DNA from: Sipunculus nudus
Taxonomy: Eukaryota; Annelida; Sipuncula; Golfingiida; Sipunculidae
Assembly (NCBI GenBank): GCA_026874595.1
Contig: CM049316.1
Coordinates: 18,933,839-18,997,838, forward strand
Reading direction: 5' to 3'
DNA: 64,000 nucleotides
The stretch's first letter is position 1. The number at the start of each line of letters is the position of its first letter. The position numbers and the translations under genes are program-made. Under the pieces are notes generated by a model. The model saw only the letters and a list, made by a program, of their open reading frames with translations, was not told where the DNA came from and ran no database searches. Positions 36,001 to 47,850 of this stretch are shown here, one piece after another.

Positions 36001-39000
36001 ATTTAAAATTAGGAGTTAATGGTTTGAGCTAACCGTAAAGGTAAACGTTTCTCTCCGCAGGGTTTGGCAGCTTTTTCCCACAAGCATATGACCTTAAATA
36101 TGTCCAAAATCCTGTTCTGTTCTAAATGCTTACCTAAACTTTTATTTATAAATTCAAAATTTGAGATTTTAATTTATTAACTTAGTCAAACGGAAGTAAA
36201 ACATACAAATAAGATTTTTTTCAGAGGAAAAATCACACTAAAGTTTTGCTGTCCTGTCTTATACAGTACGAAAATTAACACATAATGCTATCGGATACAT
36301 TAAACATAAAAATATTTTGTAACACTTCAAGAACAATTTGGAGATCAAAATGATGTAACGGTTTAACTTTAGCCAGACATTTAACTAAAATTTCATTGAA
36401 ATGGACAAGGGCGACTCAATATAACTACGGGAACAATTGTGTTAACGGGTTCCCCGGGGCTTGAATCGGACCTGTGGGCCGAGTGTCTCTGGGACCAACC
36501 GACGGTCTTGGGGCCGAGTGTCGCTAGGTCCGAATGCTCAGGGGCCGACTGTCTCTGGGACCGAGTGTCTCTGGGGCCGAGAGTCGCTTGGGCCGGGTGT
36601 CTATGGGCCGAGTGTCTCTGGGGCCGAGGGTTCCTGTTACCGCCAATATATTACAGATTTAGCTTATTTTGAAATGTTCAACATTATGTCAGAGAGTCTC
36701 AAGATTAAGTTTACAAATAATATATTGTTACTATGAAGTTATCACTTGAACAAGTGTATTCTTGGTCATTGTGGTTGCCTTCTTTTTTGCAATTGCTTCA
36801 AATTCGCGATATTCACGGTTGCTCTGTGACCTCGAAATTAAAACAACGCAGTTCTGAATGCCAAGAGCATTAATTTCAGAAGCTGCCAATAAGTGGCACA
36901 TGACTGAAAAAATGTCAGTTATATTTAAAAATTAATAAGCCATAAAAAATACACGCTTGGACTAATTCCTGTTGGCTTTTGTATCAATGAATATAATAAT
37001 GGCTCATCAGCGATAAATAATTTAGACTCTAATTTCACTTTTTATTGATTAAATATATATGTTTTAGTGGGAAGGCCACGAGAATAGGACCTGTGCTCAG
37101 TTCAAAGTATACCAGGAACTTCTGTCAGCTAAAGGAGCACTGGAGGTGTTAAGTCATTGTAAAATATGTAAGTTAGACCTTGGTGTCATTCAAATGCATT
37201 CATATTTATTTGCACAGTTGATCAAACATAACATATATTGATGTTATATTGATAATAATAATAAAATTAATTTGGTAAGTATTATGGAGTATAATCTCAT
37301 TTTATCTTAGAAATGTTTCTTCGGTTCTCATGAAAATATAGATTGATAAGGAATGACGACTGACAGGGCACTGATTAGGTTAAGAAAGGCTAATGTTCCG
37401 CAGGACGTTGGGAAATGAATGAGTATATCATTATGAGTGGGAAACAGAAAATGGGCAACATGGTATGTTTTTTTTCAGATTGTCCAAAATGTAAAACAGT
37501 CTTTGCCTTAGAACGCGGAGGATGTCAGCATCTCACGTGCCGTCAGTGTAAATACGAATTCTGCGAAGGTTGTGGACAGCATTTTGGGGTAAAGATTATA
37601 GAGCAAACAAGCGCATGTAGTACTATTATTGATACCGATAGCTGTGTAATTCAAAAGGCTAATGAGAGTTTGCAACCACATAAGGACGTATTAGTTCGGT
37701 TAATCAACAATCGTTGTACCGATGGTTGTATATTGTCAGTGAATTGGTTGAAAATTATTTGCTAGTGCATTATTGCAGCTTTGCGAGAAATACGAAGACT
37801 GCACACTGAAAGGTCTACATGCACATCACCCGAGGAACTGCAGCTATTACCTGCGTGATTCAAGATATGACTCTGACCGACTGGAAAGTTTGCTCGAAGT
37901 AAGTGGATATGTAAGGTATCTATTGGCTGACGATATATTTAAGTTTCATAGTCAGGTTGTATAACGGAAATTTTATCAACAGCTACATATACGACAAGGA
38001 GAGCATCATTTAATGTTAACCATGCGCTCCGAAGGATGTATTAAGTAGGCTCAGGCTTTATCAGGAACTATAGAAAATGATTTATTTTCTGTATAGAGGG
38101 CTGCTAGTTTCTTGCATACAGACAGCTCCCACGAAAACGTCATAAAAGACCAGGATAAGATCATCTGTATATTTTCAGGACCATGGGATAGATTTTGACA
38201 CAACCACAGAAGGTCAACAGGACACATGTCCCGTAGAAGTAGTTTCAGAAGCTTCAAGTTCTTTAAACTTCATGAAATATCCATGTGGTGAGCCTGTCGA
38301 AGCAAATCAAGCGGGCGTTTGTAGGTAAGGTTTATCAGTTTTTTAGGTTATAAATAGACACATAGAAGAGTTGTATATACAGTTATCTTGATGGCTATCC
38401 ATTTTTTCAAAGAAAAGTAACCTTTAATTAGACAAGCCGTCCTCCTGGTAGGGAACCATTGTCACTCTTATTCGCGTTTCAATTGGCACCGCCCAAATCA
38501 GATAATGCTCATTTTCCTCGCGCTGAAATAGAAACAGGGTAATATTCACAAGTGTGTGATAGTCGATTGACTATTGTCTATGTAATACATGAGAGGTCAG
38601 GATTCATTTACTGCAGAGCAAAAGCCTGCATATTCAGTAAACTCGATACAAACAGATACGATAATAGGAAACAGATCAACAAAATGTACTTTACAGGTAG
38701 TAAGTGTCGAAAGATATCTAACTTCAGAGTCTTTAATTTTCTGGCCAGCATTATGTTAAAACAAATTTCTGACAATAGGAAACATTACAAAGAGTACCTG
38801 ATCAAGGAGATCAACCGACACAGACTGGACCCACTTGAGATAATGGACGAGTCTGAGATGCTTATGGTAATCGATAGAGGGCACAACGGACGTCCGACTC
38901 AGAAAGACAGGGAGACGTTGATGCAGGTCAGAAGAAAAACAAATATAATACTTTTATCTCCAGGGCTTGCTATTTATGTTTTAATCTGTAGTCTACAATT

Positions 39001-39291
39001 CACGAATGGAACTCTTCTTCATGTTCCATTTATTCCTAAAGCAGTTACAATCTGTAACATAATCTGTCATCTTCTCTCGAGTATGACGAAACCAAAAGGC
39101 TTCATATTCAATGCAAAACTGAAATTACATCCAAGAGAGCAAACTAGGCATGGTTTGTTTTTTATTTCTTTAATGTTTGTTAATAATACAAAATATTTCC
39201 TGTACCAAATGGTCCAAAGGCATCTTCCAGTGTTTCTCTCTCTCTCTTCCAGTTCATCAAAGATAACCTGGAAATCTACACAGACATGTAA
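29584..39291 (+). CDS. Short HOIP/RNF31-like RBR ligase paralog with two frame breaks (gene B)
   Basis: Sixteen coding exons: 29584-29607 (ATG), 29802-29891, 32358-32471, 32916-32984, 33645-33821, 34004-34104, 34243-34374, 34555-34728, 35027-35131, 35465-35550, 37068-37167, 37479-37588, 37779-37898, 38179-38324, 38779-38926 and 39253-39291 (TAA). Phases match gene A exon for exon from RING1a onward. The protein starts with two short similar segments ([15 protein letters not shown] and [15 protein letters not shown]). Then come RING1a (CAGC, CSC, CWNC, CPFC), half IBR, RING1b (CCIC, CQC, CTDC, CPQC), IBR, RING2 ([10 protein letters not shown] keeps the catalytic Cys and His), the HAHHPRNC insert and the LDD ([17 protein letters not shown]). 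It has no PUB, NZF or UBA. One base is missing near 34070-34076 (A run) and one near 35488-35492 (G run), and the first IBR Cys is Tyr (WYSNPQ). It is either a recent pseudogene or an intact gene with assembly indels. Confidence 0.72.
30297..31575 (+). repeat. AGCT-family dispersed repeat, copy 4 (in intron 2 of gene B)
   Basis: Starts AGCTCAGTTGACTGTAAGTC, forming a hairpin with ATCTGAGCT. It has internal units near 30389, 30735, 31070 and 31235, and ends at 'aacgtcataacccatgggtc'. This is the most complete uninterrupted copy in the window, 1.28 kb. Confidence 0.8.
33003..33076. repeat. Compound (TA)n(GA)n microsatellite
   Basis: TA run to 33050, then a GA run to 33076, in the intron between coding exons 4 and 5 of gene B. 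The same TA-then-GA order recurs at 50888-51012. Confidence 0.95.
35644..36636. mobile_element. Foldback-type element with repeat-built inverted arms
   Basis: Outer ends are CAGGAACTCTCGGCC and its near reverse complement GGCCGAGGGTTCCTG. Each arm (about 35644-35757 and 36468-36636) is built from several copies of GAGACACTCGGCCCC or its complement, with a shared 'gacctagcgacactcggcc' segment. The two arms align in inverted orientation, with one extra unit in the right arm. The middle of about 700 bp is AT-rich and has no transposase. It sits in the intron between coding exons 10 and 11 of gene B. A target duplication is not clear. Confidence 0.75.
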
Positions 39292-39683
39292 CTCTATAGC
39301 TTTGAGCCCACACGGAAGACATGTCATCATGACTAGGATGATTGATTTCTTACTCAAATAATACTTTATAAACATACACACTTCAAAATCCACCAGATGT
39401 AAAAACATGATTTATTCATATGAATATCTTTTTATCAGTTATGATAACATTTGAGTTTATTTCTCCATTAAATTCTTATTCCTGTAACACATATATTTAT
39501 CTTTTATAACCTCACAGTGAGCATTGGAAGTAAGCTATGTTAAATCCATGCACATCAGTTCAATGCATATTCCTATATATTGTTCCCTATATATGTGTAT
39601 AAATATAAATGTAAAACAATGGCTATCATATTTGAATCGTTACGCATAAAAAGTGCATTCTCGATATATGTGAACAAATGCAA

Positions 39684-39689
39684 AATAAA
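39684..39689 (+). terminator. Candidate polyadenylation signal for gene B
   Basis: AATAAA about 390 bp after the TAA of gene B; another is at 39933-39938. Either could serve. Chance occurrence in AT-rich DNA cannot be excluded. Confidence 0.3.
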
Positions 39690-39831
39690 GTATCTTATAA
39701 TACAGTATCATTCCTTTGTGTAAGAGCTATTTTTTCATATACATTAGTTTATATTGATCTGGCATGTTTATTTTGTGTACGTGGATTAAATTATACCAGT
39801 TGCAACACATATAAAGAGTAAGATAGATTCA

Positions 39832-39835
39832 CATA

Positions 39836-39877
<42 letters not shown>
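39832..39877. repeat. (TA)n microsatellite
   Basis: AT dinucleotide run downstream of gene B. Confidence 0.95.
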
Positions 39878-39878
<1 letters not shown>

Positions 39879-39939
39879 GTTTATACATTTATATATGCCC
39901 TTGAAATAATGGCCTGTCTGTCTGTGATCAATAATAAAC

Positions 39940-42900
39940 AGATGTCAAACAGATCCATTGTTGTTTCTTTTGTGTGCTGCTTAATAGTGTACCGTTAAAA
40001 GACAAAAAGTTGCAGGTGCTTTACTTCACACAGAATCAGACACTTCCTAGTCATGAAAGTTATGGGAGAGCTTTAACACAAGCGACATTGAGCCACCTCT
40101 GCGTCTTGGTGTTGCATAGTCATGTATATTATTTTATGTGACAGGTCTAGGAAGTAAATAGGATCTTTTTGAAAGGAAAAGATAAAATAAGAACACTATC
40201 TTGATCTACAACTTATAAGTCGTATTCAGAGAGTATCATTTACACAAGAATGTAAAAAAAACATGTGTTTATTAAAAGTACTGCACAATGGTCAATATAG
40301 AGTAACCCAGAGCCAATAGGCAGTCTATAATGGTGTTATTGGAGCGAAGTATTAGACATAAGATGTTTGGAATTAACATTTAGGCATTTTCGTGTCAACG
40401 CTGCTGACGAATAAACAAGTTAGGTCACTGTGACCTATGGTTATGTCCCATGGCTGGTTAGTGTTTAGTATGTCACCTGCAGCAGGGCATCATTACCCAT
40501 CGGAAACTTGTGTACAATAAGCCGTTGTGGAAAAATACCGCGTGGTATGAGTCAATGGGGTTATTGCTGGTTTACGTCCGATAGTTATCTTCAAAGCTCA
40601 TTGCCCACTAAGAATATTTCGCCCACAGTTCGTTATGTTCTTGAACCACTAAAGCGCGTGTCCGCACATTTTATTTATACAACGATACACTTAAAGGTCA
40701 CCTCACACCGAGACAAACTATTGCATAAAACTGTCAAGCGCTGGACTGGTGCTTAGTCTGTCTGCTTTACTTTTCCTAACTTTCATTACAAATACACCTA
40801 AGTAACATAATTGAGGACGATTGCTATGACATCAAATGTAACCTATTGAACTTCAGAATTATTGATTACCAAAGACATATTTACAACATAAACATTTTGG
40901 AATATTCTTTCAATCTAGAACCTACAAGCCGATTCCGGTTTCCCGTGGAATATGTTTTGATCATAGGTGAAAAAAGATGAAAGTGCCCGGACTAAAACTA
41001 ATCTTTAAAGTTTTACTCATTAGGTATTATTGAAAGACAATAACTTCACCATTAAAACAAATATAAAAAAATACACTGTTTGACTAAACATATCACAACT
41101 GAGCTGAGACACCAGCCTGACTAAATTAAGGTATTCATTAAAAATGTTAAGACCGAACTTTGGCTGTATGCTAATGCTGGCTTGTGAACCCTCTCGAGCT
41201 TTAAAATCTAAGTCAAAACATAAGGAACAACGGATCCGTATACCGTCGCAGGCACAACTTTGCTGAACCCATTAATGTCCTGTTATCGAAGTATTGTCAC
41301 TTTTGAAAACTTTGTACGGCGTTTGATTCAATGTAAAGGTCGGCCTTGTGACATTAGTGTATTCATATTTCTACTCTATAAAATAATAGAAAGTGCTTTG
41401 CAGCAACAGTTCACTAGCTGCTTATGCAGTAGCAAGTCTACTTAAAATAACCAGCTATTCCTGCCATCTTGGTTCATGAGCTGAAGCATCAACTTGACCA
41501 TTTATCCATTTCCAAATCCTTAATCTATCACTGAGTATCAGTAAACCCATCTTTGATCTGCCATAAGCAATGTGCACAAGTGCATTCGCTTACACAGAAA
41601 CTTTACAACGAAAATGCAGATGCAAAGCCTAACAATGCCTGCCATGTTTTTGACAACGATAAAAGTCATAACCTTTCAAGACAGGCGCCTAAGCTTTCGA
41701 TTGGTTTATCAAAGGCAAGAGGTATGAGCTTTGAATTCGTTACCATACTTAGCGTAAAACTATGATTTTCCTGATCTCTAGGCCATTTTGCCATTAATAT
41801 CCTAATCTCTTACCCGTCAGATCTCTTAATGTCACTCCCTGCGTGTTTGCGATCTTTTTATTCTCAGCGCGTTTGCTTTTGTGTTATACATGTTAGCACC
41901 ACATTCCACATCCCCTGGCTGTAGCCTAAAAAGGTTTTATTGATAGTTTCCTGTAACTCCTCGCTGATGTACCCTAATTTTTTCCCCGATATTGAATTCG
42001 ATGATTGAGTTTAACAGGCTAATTTAGTAAATAGTAACCGGATATATTTATCAAAATCGACACGCAAAAATATCGAAAATCCTTGAAAAAATGTAATTTT
42101 GTAAGTACAACCAAAATGGAGCGTTATCAACGTAGGCGCTACTGAGGTCAAACAACCAATCAACATAAGGTACGGATAGACTTCCAAGCAGGATAGATTT
42201 ATACCGCAACGTGGTAAAACTACTTAATATGTACATGAGATGGGACCTCACCAAACCTACAAGCAGAAGCACCGGCGCTAAAACTATATGTACCAATCAC
42301 GTTTGAGTCAGACTTTTGGGAAGATCTCTTCCTGATACAACTTATCCATGAAACTCCTTCCCATGAAAGATTAAGTCTACTTGACTACAGGTGACCTAAA
42401 GCATAAGACTGTAAAGCACAACATAAGCATTGTCTAAATCCTAAACCTAATGCGGACAGTTTCCCATATATAAACGAGTATTTATCAAATAACAAATTAT
42501 TGAATATGATTTTCAGTTCAGCCTATCATGCTTCAGGGTGTAAGAAAGTCCATCAGTGCATGAGTGATTAATAAACAAAATTATCCGATATTGTCAAATT
42601 AACATGCCTTGCGTCATGTCTGATATTAACATGCCATTTATCAAATATGACACAAATCCCATTTCAGGCGACCATATGGCATCTCGTACATGATAGCTGA
42701 GCCATAGAAGGCGGTGATTGTGTGCGATATTACACAAAACGCCAAAAAAAGGAAAACACATGGTCTATCAATAAACAGTAAATAATCGCTAGTCTAGTCC
42801 TTTTAAGTAAGTTGGCTGTAACGTATATTTTTTTGGTGAATGTTTGGTTTATTTGATGCACTCGCTTTAACTGTACTTAAATAGTCATGCTTATCTGTTC

Positions 42901-43299
42901 TGCTCGTTGTACAAAGCACCAGAAAATAATATGGAAAAGAATGTGCCTAAACTATTGAATGAGCTATAATTTAGTGTTGGACCAGGATCCTCGTGATATA
43001 CCCATCTAAACAGACCTGTTTCATTAATAGGGGATTTGCATTAAAATTCCTTAAAATAGGTTTTAAAATACCGTGACACTTATTTTCTCTCTTACTGTAC
43101 TTCTGTAGGAATAAAATAGGTAACCCTGCTAATACCGAACTTAATGCAGTTAATACAGATTACAGAATGGCACCATACAGTACACAACCATGAACGTTTG
43201 CTGGAATGTATGAGACATTTTTAATTTCACTATATGATCGAAGGAGCCCGTTAATCCACTTAAGAGTAACATTTAGGCTCGTTTTGCACCGTTATAGCT
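39940..43299. other. Intergenic DNA without recognisable features
   Basis: Short ORFs only (61-82 residues), without motifs. No RBR exon, clear transposon end or RNA gene was recognised on either strand. Confidence 0.45.
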
Positions 43300-43830
43300 G
43301 GGGTAAAAGCATTACTAATAGCACATTAGCTTCATACAACGTCGAATGTACCCATAGCTTTCAGATTCCTCTCTCAATTTGTTGAAAGCAGATTATCGAG
43401 CAACGTCTGTCGTGTTACCTTCTGTAAGGTTCGGCTCCACAAAACACACACTGGCTTATTTATGTTTACCGCGTGTCAGTGTATTTTCATGACAGTGGTT
43501 CTGTTGTTCATTGTGGTTTTACCAACGTGTCAATGGGAGAGCCTTACGAGAATGAATGCGCCAGTGGATTGGTATATCTAACCGATTTCACAGAAACGAT
43601 TAAATGGGTCCTGCCCGAATAATACAGTACCTTGGATAGCGTATACGTGAGAGACGACGGTAAGACTGAGTGGATTAAATCTTAAATCAAAATCTTAATC
43701 TTAAATCTTAATTTATCATTACCACTTTGACGTTTGCCCATATAGGGCTAATAGCGAAGACAGCCATCTTGTAATATTGGAAAGCCTAATGTCATTATAA
43801 AGGATTCCTGTAGGATGGCTGCACGTATAC
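43300..43830 (+). repeat. Diverged duplicate of 51180-51690
   Basis: Shares blocks in order with the right-hand copy: 'gcttcatac' with 'aatgtaccca' and 'aatttgtt'; 'tgtggttttacc' followed by 'aacgtgt'; 'gaatgaat'; and 'attggaaagcc' (here) against 'attgggaaagccca'. It lies about 1.5 kb upstream of psi-C, so it may be the old promoter side of that copy. A poly-C tract follows at 43833-43851. Confidence 0.55.
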
Positions 43831-43832
43831 AG

Positions 43833-43851
43833 CCCCCCCCCCCCCCCCCCC
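43833..43851. repeat. Poly-C tract
   Basis: Run of about 19 C. The rest of 43852-45363 contains no recognised gene. Confidence 0.9.
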
Positions 43852-45363
43852 GCCCCAACCAACAAATTCTCCACCCAAAATTATATTTATAATTTCTATC
43901 AGATTAATATATACGTTGTATCCTTATGTAATTTGCATTATTTTTATTTATGATGGCAATAAGCCATTAAACATACCACCAGTTCGATTAAAAAACAAAA
44001 GGTGAAAAAAACAGGTAAACATGGGGCTTAAAACGTGTGTTTTTACCATGCCCATGTCCATTTGTACTTTTTAGGAATATTTAATTTCTAAGCAAAGACT
44101 ACTGCCGTTCACGTGTCAGCTTTTTATAAGCTTTTACATGTTGCTTGTGGAAATGAATAATTATACATTGAATTAGATATTGAGCTTTTCTTCACCCCGC
44201 CTTATCTCGTTGAAATAGATTCTGGATTTATTTAAACCGAATGATTGTTGATTTCCGTTCCGTTAAAGACGGTTAGACTGGCACAGTCGATGTAATGGTT
44301 AAAACATAATTCGTCCGGCCAACAGAGTTATCATACTTTGCTGTGTCGCAAAGCTTAAAACAGGTACTCCCACCTTGCGGCAAATTGTATAACTAAAGTA
44401 CGGCTCTCTGGCCGACTATTCATCCACTAGTAAACTCCTGTTATTATGGACGGTCAGCGCCACACATCACCACCTCGCTTAACTAACCTCTTTTCCAGTG
44501 ACGTTATCAGTGGTCTTTCCCAGAATATTTTTCGAAACCAACATGGTTCATTCTGTCATCGCCTATTCCGGGCTTCCAGTTGACTACTAATATTCCCATT
44601 TAACCAGTCTTAATATTTTTTAGGCCATCGCTTATATTGATTTCGGCGAGACTTTAAAACACTATGATCTCAGCCTCAGTGCTGAGGTTTAGCGGACCAC
44701 TACTCTTCAAATGGGCCTGTTTAAACATAATGTAGGCCCAACAAACTCTGGCTCAGCCAGTCAGTGTGAGATATTCAGGTGCACGAGCGACGACCGCAGT
44801 CAAAATATACCGGCTGCCTGAAACGATCACGATTGCGAGTGGCAATTTGGCAGTTTATACACAGGTTCCTACAAATGCTGTCAGCTGCTCCTGTCATCTC
44901 GGAAGAGGAATTTTACTGGACCTGTCGTTCCAAAATTGTGGTGATAGTGTCTAAATATGCACTTACATTTGGCCCATGGACCGTAATATTCGTTCATTAG
45001 AGATTAATCATAGGACATGAAGGTCCATGTGTGGACTACCGGAATACATGATTTCAATGCGAATGTTAATAAGCGGGTAGAGCTGTAGGACGTTTCTGTC
45101 GCTCCCATAGCAACGATGCCATTCACATGAGGCGTGACGGCCTAATATCCGGGGGAATCGCCAGGTTCTAAAAGAGCCTTGTGACGACTTTATATGCAAA
45201 TATCAGGGATTCACCATACGGACTTTACAGGGCTTTAGTGATAAGAGTTGGCACTGAGTTAAGTCTATCGGTACATGGAACCACGTCGTATCTCCTAATA
45301 AAATTGTGGTCCCAAGGATATGATGCATTTTTCTTGTCTTTATTGTTCATTCCAAACAAAAGA

Positions 45364-46338
45364 ATGTCCCCAGTTCGAGGGAATAGGCAAAGCCCAAAAA
45401 CTGAAGATGGAAGAGAATGTTTTGCCAAATTTGCCAAAGAAGCTTTCCAATTGGGCATGTAAGTAGAAAAAAAACATTACACAATAAGAAGGATGGTGTC
45501 TTTTAAATAATCGAAATGATAAGTAATTTGACAATGTGGAAACTTTGAATTGTCAAAAATAAAAGTCTCATATAAGATGCATCTTTCGCATTTGCAGTTT
45601 GAATCAAAAAAGTTATTTAATACAAATGTATTACATTTTCAGATGCAACGGATTTTGAACCAAGTATCTTATAGCATGATGCTAGATAGATATTCAGATG
45701 GATCTAATGTGAAGACAAATATATCTGGTGTACAACTGTGAAAGGTTGAACAACTTATAAATCATAAATTAAAGATATAAAAATATGATTTTAGCGCAGA
45801 TGTGATGTGTTGGTTTTCTTAATATTTCAGTGTGAAAACTTTCCACAGAACATTAGGAAACAATTGAAAATGTGCAGCATATGTAACGGAGAATTCAATT
45901 CTGTGGCTATCAAAGAGAAAAGAGCACGTAATTTCAATTGTCCAATCTGCAAGAAGCCAGAGCTGCCTAGAGGTATCGATGCCGCGAACTATTTTATAGT
46001 TCTTGAGATGACAGTAAGAATATAATATTGGGTACATGATTTCAGTGGTTACAATTGTTCATGTCCTTGTTATCCTAAGGCGACAAGAAAATGAGAACGA
46101 ACACGGCTCGCACAGTAGTAAATTTAATAAATGAGAAAAAAGATTCTGATCACTCATAATAAAAATCACAAACAAAATGTATAAGGAAATTTTAATTGAT
46201 ACCAGATCAGTTTAACACATCTTTCTTTTTTGGCCTTTAGCTGACGGCCATGCTTTCCAGAGAACTACTTGATATATTTAATACAAAAATAAGGGATATG
46301 CGTCTGCAAAGTAATACATATTCCTGTGGTGCTCAAAT
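45364..46338 (+). pseudogene. psi-C: fragment of a HOIP-like RBR gene
   Basis: Four pieces. 45364-45458 starts MSPVRGNRQSPKTEDG and its ECFAKFAKEAF resembles the N-terminal segments of gene B. 45643-45738 is a helix exon, ending with a DKYIWC-like match to gene A's DKFVWC in a different frame, preceded by TAA. 45831-46013 is one open exon fusing the end of the half-IBR exon (QLKMCSIC) to the back of RING1b (FNCPICKKPEL), with the middle zinc ligands and the intron lost. 46241-46338 resembles the next helix exon (TKIRDMRLQSNTYS), with a frame break before WCS. No RING1a middle, full IBR, RING2 or LDD exon is found downstream. It cannot encode an active ligase. Confidence 0.75.
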
Positions 46339-47792
46339 GTAAATTGAAATATTTCCAACATATTGCCTTGAATCTGTTTCTTTTGTCCTTTATGCCATGG
46401 ATTTCATGACACAAGTGACACACACGTTTGAGAGCTTTGGTGATAACAATTAATTATATGGGATTGTAAATTGTGAAAGTTGTTTACAAATCGAATATAA
46501 CCGTTCTGATCGTATTTTCTTAAAAGGACGAGCCGACTTTGTAAAATTAATTGTCAACAAACTATATATTATCGTTATAAAAACATTTGATATAGGATTT
46601 GGTTACTTTGTTAAATTATTTGTTCACGATATTTGGAAAATTCACTTTGATAGGCTATGCTGCCCACATTTCATTTGAAATACACCCTTGCAGTTAAAAT
46701 CCCAATCTAGTTACATATTATATGGAGATTGGAAAATGGAAAAGCTACAAAAGTCTGAGAAAATGAAGAGTTTAGGCATCATATGTGCTGCTTCAGGTAG
46801 ACAATAAATACCTGCTTACATTTTCGCGAAGCTCAAGAATTGGCCAGGTCTAACCTTTCGTGATTCTCGATTTTGAAAATTCATACGTCAACCAAACCTT
46901 AAATTTATTTAACCTCGGATCGTCACGTAAAACGCAAACCATTATTTCTTAAGAAAAAAGGTATGATTAGATGAATTATACATTAAATTATCATATAACA
47001 TGTAAACGAGCAAAGCATACTCGTCGTAGTGTTAACCTTGGAAAGATTCGTATAAAATAAATGGTAACGTCGGGACAACAACTAGCAAAAGTTGGATAAA
47101 AACATTTGTGTTTAATTGTTTGCATGTTCTCGAGTATCTGCAGGGAATGTTTTTTTTTTTCAATTTTACTCTTTATTGACTATCTGAGAATGTGGATGTG
47201 TATTCATTCATTTCCTGCTTGTGGTTAGAGAGATACGTGCAACTATTTGGCTGCGAAAGGCCACACTGTCAAATTTTACTGATGTGTAAAGTTTTTATTT
47301 TTTGAACAAACAAAATTGTTAACACATAGCGAACCTTTGTATTTCTTAAACATTGTCCTTGGAAAATACAGTACTACCTTTCCATCAGCATTTGTCATAA
47401 ATAATTATATTGCACTATTGATAATAATAAAAATCGTGTACTCCAGACGGGTGCTGCAAGTTAGATGTTATTAGATTTTGTTAGATTTGTTAGATTAAAG
47501 CTATTGTTTTGCTTGTTTATCTTGACGAGGAGCAACATGAGTGAGTTTTATGTGGCGTAACTGCTGAGATGTAACTAACAATTACTTTTAATTCATTGGC
47601 TGACCACTATGTTTTTATACGTCTGAATAAAACTTTTCCCATGTAACTAGCGACACCTATCGGCAATATCTAACATCTATGATTCGAGGTTAGCAGTCAT
47701 CGGTGGGAGCAGATTAGTTTTTGGCCCCGTTGCATAAACATAAATTGAAGCGTCCTTGACAACAGTGAGAATCTTGAACAGCTGTTTTGTAC

Positions 47793-47793
<1 letters not shown>

Positions 47794-47848
<55 letters not shown>
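47794..47848. repeat. (TA)n microsatellite
   Basis: AT dinucleotide run of about 55 bp. Confidence 0.95.

Positions 47849-47850
<2 letters not shown>

Noticed and set aside
36439-36736. ORFs rich in Trp, Cys and Gly
   Set aside because: Translations of the GAGACACTCGGCCCC arm of the foldback element.
38552-39361. 269-residue continuous ORF over the LDD exon of gene B
   Set aside because: Only 38779-38926 and 39253-39291 in it match the HOIP LDD and last exon in other paralogs; the rest is intron that happens to be open.
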